64,000 bases of DNA from Methanoregula sp. (GCA_030651815.1 JAUSBW010000268.1:1-64000), one strand, 5' to 3'. Shown: positions 35,554-44,795, counted from the first letter of the stretch. The notes: generated by a model from the letters alone, not told the origin. A program made the numbers and translations.

Positions 35554-35670
35554 ATGATGGACAACGAACTCATCATCACCGTAGTTTTCCCAGGCGCAGG
35601 ACTGCTCGCCAGCGTGATCATATACGGGATACGCGTCATCCATGACCGGGTGCTCAATCACAGGGAGTAG
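35554..35670 (+). CDS. Small predicted membrane peptide
   Basis: 38 residues: MMDNELIITVVFPGAGLLAS then a continuing hydrophobic segment and the basic end IRVIHDRVLNHRE. GGAGG lies about 10 bp before the ATG. One transmembrane span is likely. No family known; this kind of short ORF can also occur by chance. Confidence 0.4.
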   Translation: MMDNELIITVVFPGAGLLASVIIYGIRVIHDRVLNHRE

Positions 35671-35751
35671 TAAGGTACATTATTGAGAACAATCGAGGCA
35701 GGGGCAAAAAAGATGCCCCTGCTCTTCCATTTTAATCAGTTTTTAAGAGAC

Positions 35752-36240
35752 TCAGGATTTTTTCGTAACCTCAACCGGATCAATGTTCGCATCGATCAGG
35801 CAATCAAAGGATACCGTTTCAAGCCACCCGGCTTTCTCAAACATATGCATGAAGCTGACGCCAATAACTATTGCACCGGAATGTTTCGCTATAACCGCTT
35901 TTACCTGCTCGGCTTTCACCGGCACGTTGGGCATTGAGAGCCCGCCCATAATGACAATTGCTTTGGGCTTTAAGGCAACCGAAGCCACGCGAGCCTGCAT
36001 GCCAACGTCAGCGACATGGCTGATATTCTTGGCCCTGCTCTCGTCTACGAACGGGACAAATACCTGCTCCAGCTCGAGCGAGCGGAGGGCAAACCCAAGC
36101 AGCTCGACAAACGGTGTGCAGGTGCCCGGGACACCGTAGTACACAATCTGATCGCCTTTTTTCAATCCCTTTGCCTCGACAAATTCCTTAAACGGGCGCA
36201 GGATGCCCGGGACACCGTGGAAGATTTCCTTTGTGGCCAT
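35752..36240 (-). CDS. DUF2124 family protein
   Basis: 162 residues. The family is found in methanogens and has no known function. Features: IVYYGVPGTCTPFVELLGFA, with a Cys, AIVIMGGLSMPNVPVKAEQV and GVSFMHMFEKAGW. The alternation of strands and helices suggests a Rossmann-like fold. Monocistronic here. Confidence 0.75.
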   Translation of the reverse strand: MATKEIFHGVPGILRPFKEFVEAKGLKKGDQIVYYGVPGTCTPFVELLGFALRSLELEQVFVPFVDESRAKNISHVADVGMQARVASVALKPKAIVIMGGLSMPNVPVKAEQVKAVIAKHSGAIVIGVSFMHMFEKAGWLETVSFDCLIDANIDPVEVTKKS

Positions 36241-36703
36241 AATAGATCAATAGTCTTACCGGGAGATGATTAAAATTACCTGATCTCGCGTTTTTTTCAG
36301 GTGCCGGAAATGAGCGGGAGATCCCAGCCATTCTTGCAACCCTAATCTACCGAAACGCAAATATGAAGGTCGTTTTTTTGGGATATCTGAAATACCGGGT
36401 TTAATCAGAAATCCGTGGAACTGGTCGCGGAGCGGGGGCAAGCACGGTAAAGCCGTACGAAGCGGTTGACGATTTACTTCTGCTCCCACAATGAAAGACG
36501 CAGTCACTCCGAATCACATCGAATGCGGGTTGGCACATGAACCGGGCAATGGCAGCTACCAATATTCGGGAGCAGCGACGGTGACCGCGCATCGCATTTT
36601 TCCATCAGCATGACCCTGATGATGAGATTCCCGCTACAATCCGACACCTCATACCTATGCCAGCCATCAAAACAATCATGTGCCTGTGGGTTGAGCATTA
36701 GAT
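36241..36703. other. Intergenic, 463 bases
   Basis: No gene recognised. Minus-strand frames at 36256-36507 and 36504-36698 are open but resemble no family, and their composition is not convincing. It holds the promoter of the flavoprotein gene that starts at 36704. Confidence 0.3.
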
Positions 36704-37258
36704 ATGAAAGTGCTGGGCTTATCAGGGAGCATGCGTAAGGAAGGCAACACCGCAGTGCTGATCAACGTCATTCTCGAACGTTGCCAAGGTGCGGGGATCG
36801 TGACGGAATTTGTCTCGCTTGCAGGAAAGAAGATCCACCCCTGTCTGGGCTGTGAGAAATGCAAGGAGAAGAAGTGCTGCGTAATCGAGAACGATGACTG
36901 GGCTAACATAATCAACAAAGTACTCGACTGCGATGTGCTCGTGATCGGTTCACCCACTTATTACTACGATGTGTGCGGCCATCTCAAGAATTTCATCGAC
37001 CGTACGTATTCCCTCTATCATGACCATAAGCTGGCAGGCAGAAAGGGCGTTGCTGTAGCTGTGCAGGCGCATAAGGGTGCAAGCCGGACGATCCAGACGC
37101 TTGAAGGATTCTTAAGTACTCATGAATTCTCATCGTTAGGCTCAGTCGAGGGTAACGGGTATCATGAGGGCGAAGTGCTGGCTGATAAGGAGGCAATAGA
37201 GAATGCCCGGAAGATCGGGGATAAGATTGTACGGCTCATAAACCCCCACCATAAGTGA
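36704..37258 (+). CDS. Iron-sulfur flavoprotein (NADPH-dependent FMN reductase fold)
   Basis: 184 residues. Flavodoxin-like fold with phosphate loop GLSGSMRKEGNTAVL, a compact Cys motif CLGCEKCKEKKCC (about residues 48-60) that binds [4Fe-4S] in archaeal Isf proteins, and the FMN-contacting GSPTYYYDVCGHLKNFIDRT. Isf proteins accept electrons from ferredoxin and reduce oxygen or peroxide in methanogens. Monocistronic. Confidence 0.85.
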   Translation: MKVLGLSGSMRKEGNTAVLINVILERCQGAGIVTEFVSLAGKKIHPCLGCEKCKEKKCCVIENDDWANIINKVLDCDVLVIGSPTYYYDVCGHLKNFIDRTYSLYHDHKLAGRKGVAVAVQAHKGASRTIQTLEGFLSTHEFSSLGSVEGNGYHEGEVLADKEAIENARKIGDKIVRLINPHHK

Positions 37259-37366
37259 TACAGGGGGGGGTCAGTCTCTCCCCATTCATGCTTTTTCCGG
37301 TCAGCTGTTTTTTCGTATCTTAAGAAGATATCCTGCCGGAATGCGAAAAAGAGGATTGGATCGCAC

Positions 37367-37563
37367 TCATTCCGCTGTTATCCGGTCGTAGAAGACTGCT
37401 GCAGCTACAGCACCAACCACTGGACCGATGATGCAGAACGGATCGATTGCCATACAGCGATCCAGTGGGCCCCGACCAGTACTGACCGTACCGGTACAGA
37501 CTTGTCCGGCAGGCTTACAAGCAGGTCATTAATGACAGAGTGGTTACTCATAGTGTTCTCCAT
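37367..37563 (-). pseudogene. Fused remnants of a DUF4213-type gene and an aquaporin
   Basis: On the minus strand ATG 37563 (or 37551) begins VINDLLVSLPDKSVPVRSVL then VGAHWIAV, resembling the N-terminus of DUF4213/DUF364 heavy-metal chelation proteins. The frame then loses sense. In another frame, ending with TGA at 37367-37369, it reads DPFCIIGPVVGAVAAAVFYD then RITAE, much like the last helix of the archaeal aquaporin AqpM (PIYVVGPVVGAVLAALTYQY). The junction of two partial genes in under 200 bp shows deletion and decay. The rest of 37259-37366 and 37564-37660 is empty. Confidence 0.45.
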
Positions 37564-37672
37564 AGTCTGTGATGCTGATTCTGAAAAACACGAACAATGG
37601 GTCGCATGCCGGAGATATTCATATTTTCCAGAATTTTCAGGATTCTGTGTATGATGCGATAGTTTAAATTAA

Positions 37673-37689
37673 TTATGCGCATATGAGTA
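37673..37689 (+). promoter_or_regulatory. Shared operator candidate, copy 1
   Basis: TTATGCGCATATGAGTA, identical to 51928-51944, just after the TATA-like TTTAAATTAA (37663-37672) and 19 bp before the NifX-type gene. The inner TATGCGCATA is a perfect 10-bp palindrome. Confidence 0.6.
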
Positions 37690-37708
37690 TTAATCAAAGG
37701 TTGAGATC

Positions 37709-38041
37709 ATGAAGTTATGTTTTACAGCAAAAGGCGCAACCCTCGACACCCTCTCAGAGGACAGGTTCGGGCGTGCACCGTATTTTATCATTGTTGAGAG
37801 CGAGAACGGATCCTTTGAAGCGATCCAGAACCCGTATGCCGATGGTGCGGGCGGCGTTGGCCCCAAAGCTGCTCAGGTACTCATCGCACACGATGTTAAG
37901 GCATTGATCAGCGGGCAGGTAGGCGGGAACGCACGTGAGGTAATCATTGGCGCAGGGATTGCGATGTACACGTACAACGCCGGCGGATCGGTGAAAGACG
38001 CATTCGACCAGTTCACGAAAAATACCCTTGTACGCTCATAA
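37709..38041 (+). CDS. NifX/NafY-type dinitrogenase cofactor-domain protein
   Basis: 110 residues of the dinitrogenase iron-molybdenum cofactor biosynthesis domain: MKLCFTAKGATLDTLSEDRF, FGRAPYFIIVE, GVGPKAAQVLIAHDVKALIS and GAGIAMYTYNAGGS. Stand-alone members occur in many methanogens without nitrogenase and are thought to carry iron-sulfur clusters or metals. First gene of an operon with two ferredoxin-bearing MinD-type ATPases. Controlled by a promoter with the shared 17-bp motif. Confidence 0.85.
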   Translation: MKLCFTAKGATLDTLSEDRFGRAPYFIIVESENGSFEAIQNPYADGAGGVGPKAAQVLIAHDVKALISGQVGGNAREVIIGAGIAMYTYNAGGSVKDAFDQFTKNTLVRS

Positions 38042-38106
38042 CAGGGAGAAACAGAGAAACATACTCCGGCAGGAGACATATCGATGAGCCCACAGAGTGA
38101 TGAAAC

Positions 38107-38955
38107 ATGAAACTCGCAATTGCAAGTGGCAAGGGCGGTACCGGCAAGAGTATGGTAGCCGCAAATCTCGCCTTCACGCTCTCCCAGACTGAACCTGTCA
38201 CTCTCGTTGACTGCGATGTGGAGGAGCCAAATCTCCACCTCTTCTTCCCGGCGGCTGCCACGACAACGGAGGTTACCGTGCCGGTACCGGTTGTTGATGA
38301 TTTCTCCTGTAAATATTGCGGGAAGTGCGAGGACTTCTGCCAGTTTGGAGCGCTGACCGTACTCGAGAGCAGGGTCCTCTTCTTTCCCGAGCTCTGCCAC
38401 TCCTGCGGGGGGTGCACGCTGGTCTGCCCGAAAGGGGCCATCCACGAGGAGCCAAAAAGAATTGGAACCGTATCCATTTCTACTCCGCTGCCCCAGCTGA
38501 AGCTTATTTCAGGAATGTTAGACACCGGAATTCCCCATGCCGTGCCGATCATCAGGACCGCAAAAAAACTGGCAGTGGGCTATCCCCTGGTGATCTGCGA
38601 TACTGCGCCGGGCACCTCCTGTCCGGTTGTCGAGACACTGGACGGGTGTGATGCCTGTATCCTGGTGACAGAATCAACCCCGTTTGGCCTGCACGACCTG
38701 CGACTTGCCGTCGATGTGGCCGCCCGGCTGGGCGTCCCCATAGGCATCGTCATCAACCGTAGCGATGGAAAGGATCAGGCAACCCTTGCATTCTGCACCG
38801 ACCATGACCTTGAAGTGATGATGACCATTCCCTTCGAACGGGAAATTGCCGCCATCCAGAGCAGGGGAGATCTCCTCTGCCGGGTACGTCCGGAATGGCA
38901 GAAAGCCTTTGCCGCACTTTTTATCAAATGCAGTGCTCTTTCCGGGGGTGACTGA
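38107..38955 (+). CDS. MinD/Mrp-type ATPase with inserted ferredoxin domain (1)
   Basis: 282 residues. Deviant Walker A GKGGTGKS near the N-terminus, an insert with two cluster motifs (CKYCGKCEDFC and CHSCGGCTLVCP, about residues 63-100), and the nucleotide-binding DTAPGTSCPVVETL and PFGLHDLRLAVD blocks. These CooC/NBP35-like ATPases with ferredoxin inserts occur in pairs next to NifX genes and are thought to insert metals or clusters. The first motif lacks the usual CP. Overlaps the next paralog by 1 bp. Confidence 0.85.
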   Translation: MKLAIASGKGGTGKSMVAANLAFTLSQTEPVTLVDCDVEEPNLHLFFPAAATTTEVTVPVPVVDDFSCKYCGKCEDFCQFGALTVLESRVLFFPELCHSCGGCTLVCPKGAIHEEPKRIGTVSISTPLPQLKLISGMLDTGIPHAVPIIRTAKKLAVGYPLVICDTAPGTSCPVVETLDGCDACILVTESTPFGLHDLRLAVDVAARLGVPIGIVINRSDGKDQATLAFCTDHDLEVMMTIPFEREIAAIQSRGDLLCRVRPEWQKAFAALFIKCSALSGGD

Positions 38956-39842
38956 TGATCCGGATTGCAGTGATCAGCGGTAAAGGGGGAACGGGCAAGA
39001 CGATGATCACCGCTGCGCTTGCCCAGTTGCTCCCGGGAAGCCTCGTGCTTGCGGACTGCGATGTAGACGCAGCGAATCTTGAGCTCCTTCTTAGCCCGAA
39101 GATAATCCGTACCGAACCATTCATGGGGATGAAGACTGCGGTGATCGATCCCACCCTCTGCGTACAGTGCGGAGAATGTGAAGCCCACTGCCGGTTCGAA
39201 GCGATTGCACGTGACGGGGATGCATACCGGGTAAGCCCGCTCCGCTGTGAAGGGTGTGCCGTGTGCACCTATGTCTGTCCTGCTGTTGCGGTCACCATGC
39301 AGCCGCGACAGACAGGTGAGATGATGTATTCAGATACAGAACGGGGGCACCTCGTGCATGCCCGTCTTGTGCCGGGCGCGGGCAACTCCGGGCTGCTTGT
39401 CTATGCAGTGAAAAAAACTGCCATGGAACAGGACCATAATTGCGATCTGTTCCTGATCGATGGTCCGCCCGGAACCGGCTGCCCGCTCATCTCCACAATC
39501 AGCGGTGTGGAGATTGTGCTGGTTGTCACTGAGCCGAGTGTCTCGGGGCTCCATGATCTCAAGCGGGTGGTGGAGGTCTGCCGGCAGTTCCGGCCACGGA
39601 TCCTTGTTGCGGTCAACCGGTTCGATCTGGAGCTGTCCCTTACAGAAACAATAAAGCTCTGGTGTAATGAAGAGCAGATTCCCATGATCGGGAAGATTCC
39701 CTTCGATCCTGTGGTCATCGAATTGGTCAGGAATGGCGTACCTGTCACCAGTGCAGGTACATCTCCCGCAGCACAAGCCATTCAAATGCTGGAATCCAAT
39801 CTTGAACAGGAGTTGAAGCACTATAGAGACCAGCGGAAGTGA
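38955..39842 (+). CDS. MinD/Mrp-type ATPase with inserted ferredoxin domain (2)
   Basis: 295 residues, paralog of the gene before it. Walker A GKGGTGKT, inserted CVQCGECEAHC and CEGCAVCTYVCP, then DGPPGTGCPLISTISGVEIV and PSVSGLHDLKRVVEVCRQF. The pair likely forms a heterodimer, as the order is kept in many methanogens. Role in iron-sulfur or metal cofactor assembly inferred from family and context. Confidence 0.86.
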   Translation: MIRIAVISGKGGTGKTMITAALAQLLPGSLVLADCDVDAANLELLLSPKIIRTEPFMGMKTAVIDPTLCVQCGECEAHCRFEAIARDGDAYRVSPLRCEGCAVCTYVCPAVAVTMQPRQTGEMMYSDTERGHLVHARLVPGAGNSGLLVYAVKKTAMEQDHNCDLFLIDGPPGTGCPLISTISGVEIVLVVTEPSVSGLHDLKRVVEVCRQFRPRILVAVNRFDLELSLTETIKLWCNEEQIPMIGKIPFDPVVIELVRNGVPVTSAGTSPAAQAIQMLESNLEQELKHYRDQRK

Positions 39843-39873
39843 GGGGGGATGCCATCGACGGGGACGACCCCGC

Positions 39874-40239
39874 ATGAACCGGTCTATTGAGGGTGTGCCA
39901 TCTGCACGGTGCTATGCACCACAATGCAGCCCGAACAAACACGAGGAGATCGTTTCTCTGCTTCCCGAAGAACTGGCAGTACTGGATCTGATCGATCTGC
40001 AGGGTCTTGAACAGGAGCAGGCAGCAACAGTTCTCGGCGTCTCCAGAAAGACCATCTGGCGGGACATTCACGAGGCACGTCGCAAGATCACCGATGCCCT
40101 GATACATGGCAAAGCCCTGGAGATTGGAGGGTGCCTCCGCAGGCAAAAGGGGATCTGCCGTAGGGCGTCAGGAATTGACAACATCTCCCTGACAGGGAGC
40201 GCCGTTGACCAGTTGCCGGATGATCCCGGCGCTGAATAG
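39874..40239 (+). CDS. DUF134 (UPF0251) HTH regulator with displaced N-terminus
   Basis: 121 residues: a helix-turn-helix (LEQEQAATVLGVSRKTIWRD) then KITDALIHGKALEIGG, as in the DUF134 family. The conserved leader CHRRGRPR is encoded in frame just upstream (39850-39873) but no ATG, GTG or TTG precedes it in that frame after TGA 39814; the nearby ATG 39849 is in another frame. The paralog at 54455 has the same leader (CPRRGRPR) properly in frame. A small indel near 39851 has probably cut off the N-terminus, unless translation starts unusually. A DNA-binding role with metal-sensing Cys (ARCYAPQCSP) is plausible. Confidence 0.75.
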   Translation: MNRSIEGVPSARCYAPQCSPNKHEEIVSLLPEELAVLDLIDLQGLEQEQAATVLGVSRKTIWRDIHEARRKITDALIHGKALEIGGCLRRQKGICRRASGIDNISLTGSAVDQLPDDPGAE

Positions 40240-40316
40240 TCACCGTGCAGCAGGAAGGAGACGATACCAATCATGATTTTTCTCCGGGCATGCAGCGGGA
40301 CAACGGGGTATGCCTG

Positions 40317-41270
40317 ATGACCCCCCGGCACATCTTCGGTCCGGTCCTCTCCCGCAGGCTTGGGCTCTCGCTGGGCGTTGACCTGATCCCGTTCAAGACC
40401 TGCTCCTATGACTGCGCCTATTGCGAATGCGGAACCACTACGGATAAGACCATCACGCGGCAGGATTTTTTTCCCGCTGAACACGTCATCACCGAACTCC
40501 GCGACGTGCTCGCATCCCATCCGCATCTCGATTCAATCACGCTTGCCGGTTCCGGTGAACCGACGCTCTCCCGTTCGCTTGGGCCGGTGATCGCTTTTGT
40601 GAAACGGGAGTACCCGGAATATACCTTAAGTGTCCTCACCAACGGGAGTCTCATGACCGATGAGAATGTGCGGGAGGAACTGGCCGTTGCAGACCGGGTG
40701 ATCCCGACCCTGACCTCGGTATTCCAGGAAACCTTTGAGCGCATACACCGCCCCCATCCCTTGCTCAGGATAGAGGCGATCATTGAAGGGATGGTGCAGT
40801 TCCGTAAGATGTATTCCGGTGCCCTCTGGCTCGAAGTGTTCGTCATCCCCGGCCTGAATACCACGGCAGAGGAACTGACCGGGCTGAAAGGGGCGATTGA
40901 ACGGATCAATCCGGATCATGTCCAGCTGAATACCCTTGACCGGCCTCCCGCAGAAGGATGGGTCGAGGCAGCAACAGACGCCGAACTGGAACGGGTCAGT
41001 GCGGTGCTGGGCGGATCGGGCATCGAAATTGTCGGCCGGAAACTTCCCGTTTCCCATGCAATGAAGGTGAACACGGACGCAGGCGATCTGGTCCGGGCAA
41101 CGCTCTGCCGGAGGCCATCAACGGTCGAAGACCTCGTACGAACCACCGGGCTGAGCGGTGGTGAAGTGGCAAAAATCCTTGGCGTGCTTGAACGGGCAGG
41201 CACAGTAACTTCAAAGCGGGGGGCTCGCGGAGTTTTTTATGCAATCTTACCGGGAAAAGACGATCAATGA
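40317..41270 (+). CDS. Radical SAM protein with C-terminal winged helix
   Basis: 317 residues from ATG 40317 (the frame is open 24 codons further, but the family starts near MTPRHIFGPVLSRRLGLSLG). The cluster motif C-x3-C-x2-C is CSYDCAYCECG; LAGSGEPTLS is the SAM-binding block. The last ~70 residues (RRPSTVEDLVRTTGLSGGEV) look like a winged helix. Function of this family is unknown. Placed in the NifX/MinD/DUF134 operon, so possibly acts on a cofactor or protein of that system. Confidence 0.82.
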   Translation: MTPRHIFGPVLSRRLGLSLGVDLIPFKTCSYDCAYCECGTTTDKTITRQDFFPAEHVITELRDVLASHPHLDSITLAGSGEPTLSRSLGPVIAFVKREYPEYTLSVLTNGSLMTDENVREELAVADRVIPTLTSVFQETFERIHRPHPLLRIEAIIEGMVQFRKMYSGALWLEVFVIPGLNTTAEELTGLKGAIERINPDHVQLNTLDRPPAEGWVEAATDAELERVSAVLGGSGIEIVGRKLPVSHAMKVNTDAGDLVRATLCRRPSTVEDLVRTTGLSGGEVAKILGVLERAGTVTSKRGARGVFYAILPGKDDQ

Positions 41271-41280
41271 GGAAACACAA

Positions 41281-42129
41281 ATGAATGTTACTATCCTCGT
41301 GGACAACACCGCGCTCTTCGACCGGTTCTTCACCGCAGAGCACGGGTTTTGTGCATATATCGAAGCGGAAGGGTGCAGGGTCTTGTTCGATACAGGCTAC
41401 TCTGACGCCGTGCTGAAAAATGCGCAGAAAATGAAGATCGATCTTCTCGGTCTTGACTATATTGTCCTCTCACACGGGCATTTCGATCATACGGGAGGGC
41501 TCTATCATCTTATCCGGCTCTTCACAGAAGCGATCCTGGAAGATACTTCCTGCCACCTGCCCAGACTTATCGCCCATCCCTGTTGTTTTTACCCCCGTCC
41601 GAAACCGCCTCAGCCCGACATCGGGGCCATCCTCACAGCTGATGAAGTGCAGAGGATCATGCCGCTCAATCTATCAAAAGACCCGGTCAGTCTCACGCCG
41701 AACTTGTTCTTCCTCGGCGAGATCGAGCGGAAGTCCTCCTTTGAGACGACCCTCCCCGGCCCACGGCGCATCGTGCTGCCGGACGGGAGCATGCCAGAGG
41801 ATCGTCTGGTCGATGACACCTCCCTCGCTTTCCGCAGCCGTGAGGGACTTGTGATCATCACCGGGTGCGCCCATGCAGGGATCTGCAACACGGTAGAGTA
41901 TGCAAAGAAGATCTGCGGAGATAGCAAAGTACATGACATTATCGGCGGGCTCCATCTCCGTGGTGCCGGCACGCAGCTTGAAGGGACACTTGCGTACCTG
42001 AAAGACCAGAATCTTGCCGCACTCCATGCCTGCCACTGCACCGCACTACCGGCAAAAGTTGCCCTTGCGCAGGTCGCCCCGTTGCAGGAGACCGGTGTGG
42101 GGTTGCGGCTGGAGTACGGGGACCGGTGA
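41281..42129 (+). CDS. MBL-fold metallohydrolase
   Basis: 282 residues. Metal motif SHGHFDHTGG, then TGCAHAGICNTVEYA and GGLHLRGAGTQLEGTLAYLK, ending in HACHCTALPA. This subgroup includes proteins annotated as dihydropterin synthase-like (phosphate synthase) in methanogens; the substrate is unknown. Start ATG 41281 with GAGG 8 bp before, just after the radical SAM stop; likely cotranscribed. Confidence 0.8.
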   Translation: MNVTILVDNTALFDRFFTAEHGFCAYIEAEGCRVLFDTGYSDAVLKNAQKMKIDLLGLDYIVLSHGHFDHTGGLYHLIRLFTEAILEDTSCHLPRLIAHPCCFYPRPKPPQPDIGAILTADEVQRIMPLNLSKDPVSLTPNLFFLGEIERKSSFETTLPGPRRIVLPDGSMPEDRLVDDTSLAFRSREGLVIITGCAHAGICNTVEYAKKICGDSKVHDIIGGLHLRGAGTQLEGTLAYLKDQNLAALHACHCTALPAKVALAQVAPLQETGVGLRLEYGDR

Positions 42130-42421
42130 ACAGAAAACAGGAGAACCTGTCGGGGTGCATCACATGAAATGTCCCGGGATCCGGAACGGGTTTTTAGGGG
42201 AGGTTTGCCAACCGGTTCCTCTTCCTTAAAAAACGTGAATATTTTTGTTGCATTTTGCTGCAGGAACACGGGATATGATCACGCCGGAACTGATCGTGGC
42301 CGTCTATGACTTTCCAGTTACAATTTCAGAGAACAATAGAGTGCCGTGCGTTGTACTAGAATCCGGGTATAATCTGACTTTTGGTAACGTCTCATAATTG
42401 TGCTGTTGTTTTTAGTACCCT
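42130..42421. other. Intergenic; small ORF of doubtful value
   Basis: Between convergent operons. A 40-codon plus-strand frame (42275-42397, MITPELIVAVYDFPVTISEN and on) is open but matches nothing I know and has no clear ribosome site. T-runs near 42235-42250 and 42405-42415 may end transcription from both sides. Confidence 0.3.
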
Positions 42422-42838
42422 TCACGGGTGTGTTGATCTGAATCTGCAGATGGATTCTGTTATTGCCGAATCATTCCGGGCAAATTCCACAAACTGTTCC
42501 AGAGTTTTTAAGGTTTCGGGGCTGACATGATGCTCGATCTGGCAGGCGTCGACTTCAGCCAGTTCCCGGTCAATCCCCAGAATTTCCAGGAGATTAGCGA
42601 TAATACGGTGTTTCTGCATCAGCTCCCGCGCCATTTTTTTTCCGGAGCCAGTAAGGATTGCACCATTATACGACTCGTAATGGATAAGCCCCTCCCTCTC
42701 AAGCTTCTGCAGCATCTCGGTAATAGTGGGGGGTTTGACCCCCATGCGCGATGCGATCATCCCGGTCTGTGCACGCCCGTTCCTCTGTTCAAGAACGCAG
42801 ATGGTTTCGATATATTCCTCAATAGTCTTAGGTCGCAT
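42422..42838 (-). CDS. DtxR/MntR-family metal-dependent repressor
   Basis: 138 residues. Winged helix at the N-terminus (TIEEYIETICVLEQRNGRAQ; MGVKPPTITEMLQKLEREGL), then the metal-binding dimerisation helices with HHVSPET. No SH3 domain. It is the last gene of feoA-feoB-dtxR and probably senses Fe(II), binding the palindrome ahead of feoA. Confidence 0.88.
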   Translation of the reverse strand: MRPKTIEEYIETICVLEQRNGRAQTGMIASRMGVKPPTITEMLQKLEREGLIHYESYNGAILTGSGKKMARELMQKHRIIANLLEILGIDRELAEVDACQIEHHVSPETLKTLEQFVEFARNDSAITESICRFRSTHP

Positions 42839-42849
42839 GTACCGTCACT

Positions 42850-44565
42850 TCATATGCCGAGCAATACCAATCTCATCACACCACCGACCACAAAGGCTGT
42901 GCCAGCCATGAAGGCGGTTGCCTTGATCATATCCCGGATCCCCAGCTCCCTGAACATCACTGCAAAGGTGCCAACGCAGGGAAAATAAACCGTGAGAAGC
43001 GTTGTTGCGATCACGAGCTGCATCGGGGACATGCCAAGGGGGAGAAGCATACCAACGGCGAGATCTTTTCGCAGGAACCCAATCAGGAGCGCTGTGGTGG
43101 CTTCCTTCGGAAGACCGAACCACCCCTGAATAACAGGAGCAAAAATACCACCCAGCCATTCCACAAAACCGACAGTGTAGAGGATATTGATGAGGAGCAC
43201 ACCGAGAAACAGGTACGGGATGGCTTCCTGAAGAAACCAGCGGATCCGCATCCAGGTCTTTTTAAGTACAGTTATGGTATCCGGCTTCCGGTACGGCGGG
43301 ATCTCAAGGCAGATCTCCGGGCTGTCCCCTTTTATCAGCCGGTTCAGGATAAGACCTGATGAGACGAATACGATGAACAGTGTTGCAAATACCAGGAAAA
43401 TATAGCCGATTCCATAGGGCCCAAGGATCCCAAACACCATGGCATTCTTTGCCATGCAGGGAACTGATATCGCAAGGAGGGTTGTAGCAATGAACCGCTG
43501 CTTTTTTGTTTCCAGGCTCCTTGCCGCGAGCACTCCGGGAACATTGCACCCGAGGCCCAGAAATACCGGAATTATTCCAAACCCGTGCATCCCGAACCTG
43601 TGGAAGATCGTGTCGGTAAGGGTGGCAAGCCGTGGAAGGTATCCTGAATCTTCAAAAATCGCAAGAACTGAGTAGAATGCGATGATATAGGGGAGCACCA
43701 TGGCAAAGGGGACATAAATACCCGTTGTCAGCAGCCCCATTGACTGGAGGTAATCGATTTGGCCGTCGATGAGTTGCCCGATGAGCAGTTCCTGCAGGAA
43801 TCCGGGCCCGAGCCAGGTGCTGATACCCATGGCGATCGGCGTATACAGGGTGAAGATAGGGTCGAAAATATAGGTAATCAGCGTTTCGCCGATAAAACTT
43901 ACAAGCCAGAGTGCAGCAAATATCACGGCAACCGCAATGGGAAAACCGGTGAGTGGCCGGATCGATGCTTCGGAAATCCAGTCCCGCAGCGTGTGATGAC
44001 GGTGAGTCACCTGCTGCACATTTCTGATGATCTCCCCGATTTTTATCCACCGCTCGCTTTCACTCATCGGTTTGATCTTTTCTGCAGAACGGGCTTCGTC
44101 AATCCGTCCGATGAGATCACAGATACCCTCCCCGCTCAGTGCCACCGTGGGAACAACAGGGATTTGAAGTGCGTGTTCGAGCTTTTTAATGTCTATGGAA
44201 ATACCCGTATGATGTGCTTCGTCCCACATGTTCAGGGCAAGGATCACGGGTTTTTTCTGTTCCAGGATCTGGAGCGTCAGGTACAGGTTCCGTTCAAGGT
44301 TTGTTGCATCAACCACATTGATGATCAGATCCGCCTGCCCAAACATCTCAAGGGCAACTTCTTCTGCCTTGTTGGAGGGTTCGAGAGAATAAGTACCGGG
44401 AGCATCGATGATCTCCTGACCTTCCTTCCCCAGACACATCCTCCCTTTTGAGAAGTCAACGGTAGTGCCCGGGTAATTCGAGGCAATAACATTGGCTCCG
44501 GTGAGACGGGAAAAGACAACGCTCTTGCCGACATTCGGATTTCCCATCAGCACGATCTTTTTCAT
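42850..44565 (-). CDS. feoB: Ferrous iron transporter FeoB
   Basis: 571 residues. N-terminal GTPase: G1 GNPNVGKS, G3 DAPGTYSLEP, G4 ALNMWDEA. The membrane part has the two Gate-like blocks, with FGMHGFGIIPVFLGLGCNVP carrying the conserved Cys and SVPCMAKNAMVFGI. Shorter than bacterial FeoB (about 750), normal for archaea. Takes Fe(II) across the membrane. Overlaps feoA by 4 bp. Confidence 0.94.
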   Translation of the reverse strand: MKKIVLMGNPNVGKSVVFSRLTGANVIASNYPGTTVDFSKGRMCLGKEGQEIIDAPGTYSLEPSNKAEEVALEMFGQADLIINVVDATNLERNLYLTLQILEQKKPVILALNMWDEAHHTGISIDIKKLEHALQIPVVPTVALSGEGICDLIGRIDEARSAEKIKPMSESERWIKIGEIIRNVQQVTHRHHTLRDWISEASIRPLTGFPIAVAVIFAALWLVSFIGETLITYIFDPIFTLYTPIAMGISTWLGPGFLQELLIGQLIDGQIDYLQSMGLLTTGIYVPFAMVLPYIIAFYSVLAIFEDSGYLPRLATLTDTIFHRFGMHGFGIIPVFLGLGCNVPGVLAARSLETKKQRFIATTLLAISVPCMAKNAMVFGILGPYGIGYIFLVFATLFIVFVSSGLILNRLIKGDSPEICLEIPPYRKPDTITVLKKTWMRIRWFLQEAIPYLFLGVLLINILYTVGFVEWLGGIFAPVIQGWFGLPKEATTALLIGFLRKDLAVGMLLPLGMSPMQLVIATTLLTVYFPCVGTFAVMFRELGIRDMIKATAFMAGTAFVVGGVMRLVLLGI

Positions 44566-44795
44566 TCCGGATCCCCGGTGATGATGTGCTCTGCCATCCT
44601 GCGGCCGAGCGTCGTTTCCCTTCCATCAACTTCCACAACTACCGGTCCGTGGAACGGGTGTATTGCCACGAGACGGATTGTTTTACCTTCCCGGATTCCC
44701 ATATCCCCCATCTTTTTCCGGAACTGGAAACCGCCTTCCAACCGGAGAATTACCGCCCTTTTTCCGGGTTCAAGAGTTGATATTGGTTGTTCCAT
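44562..44795 (-). CDS. feoA: FeoA
   Basis: 77-residue SH3-like protein needed for FeoB activity: ISTLEPGKRAVILRLEGGFQ then KMGDMGIREGKTIRLVA and RETTLGRRMAEHIIT. First gene of feoAB-dtxR. Transcript leader is very short, with the DtxR-like palindrome 11 bp upstream of the ATG. Confidence 0.92.
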   Translation of the reverse strand: MEQPISTLEPGKRAVILRLEGGFQFRKKMGDMGIREGKTIRLVAIHPFHGPVVVEVDGRETTLGRRMAEHIITGDPE

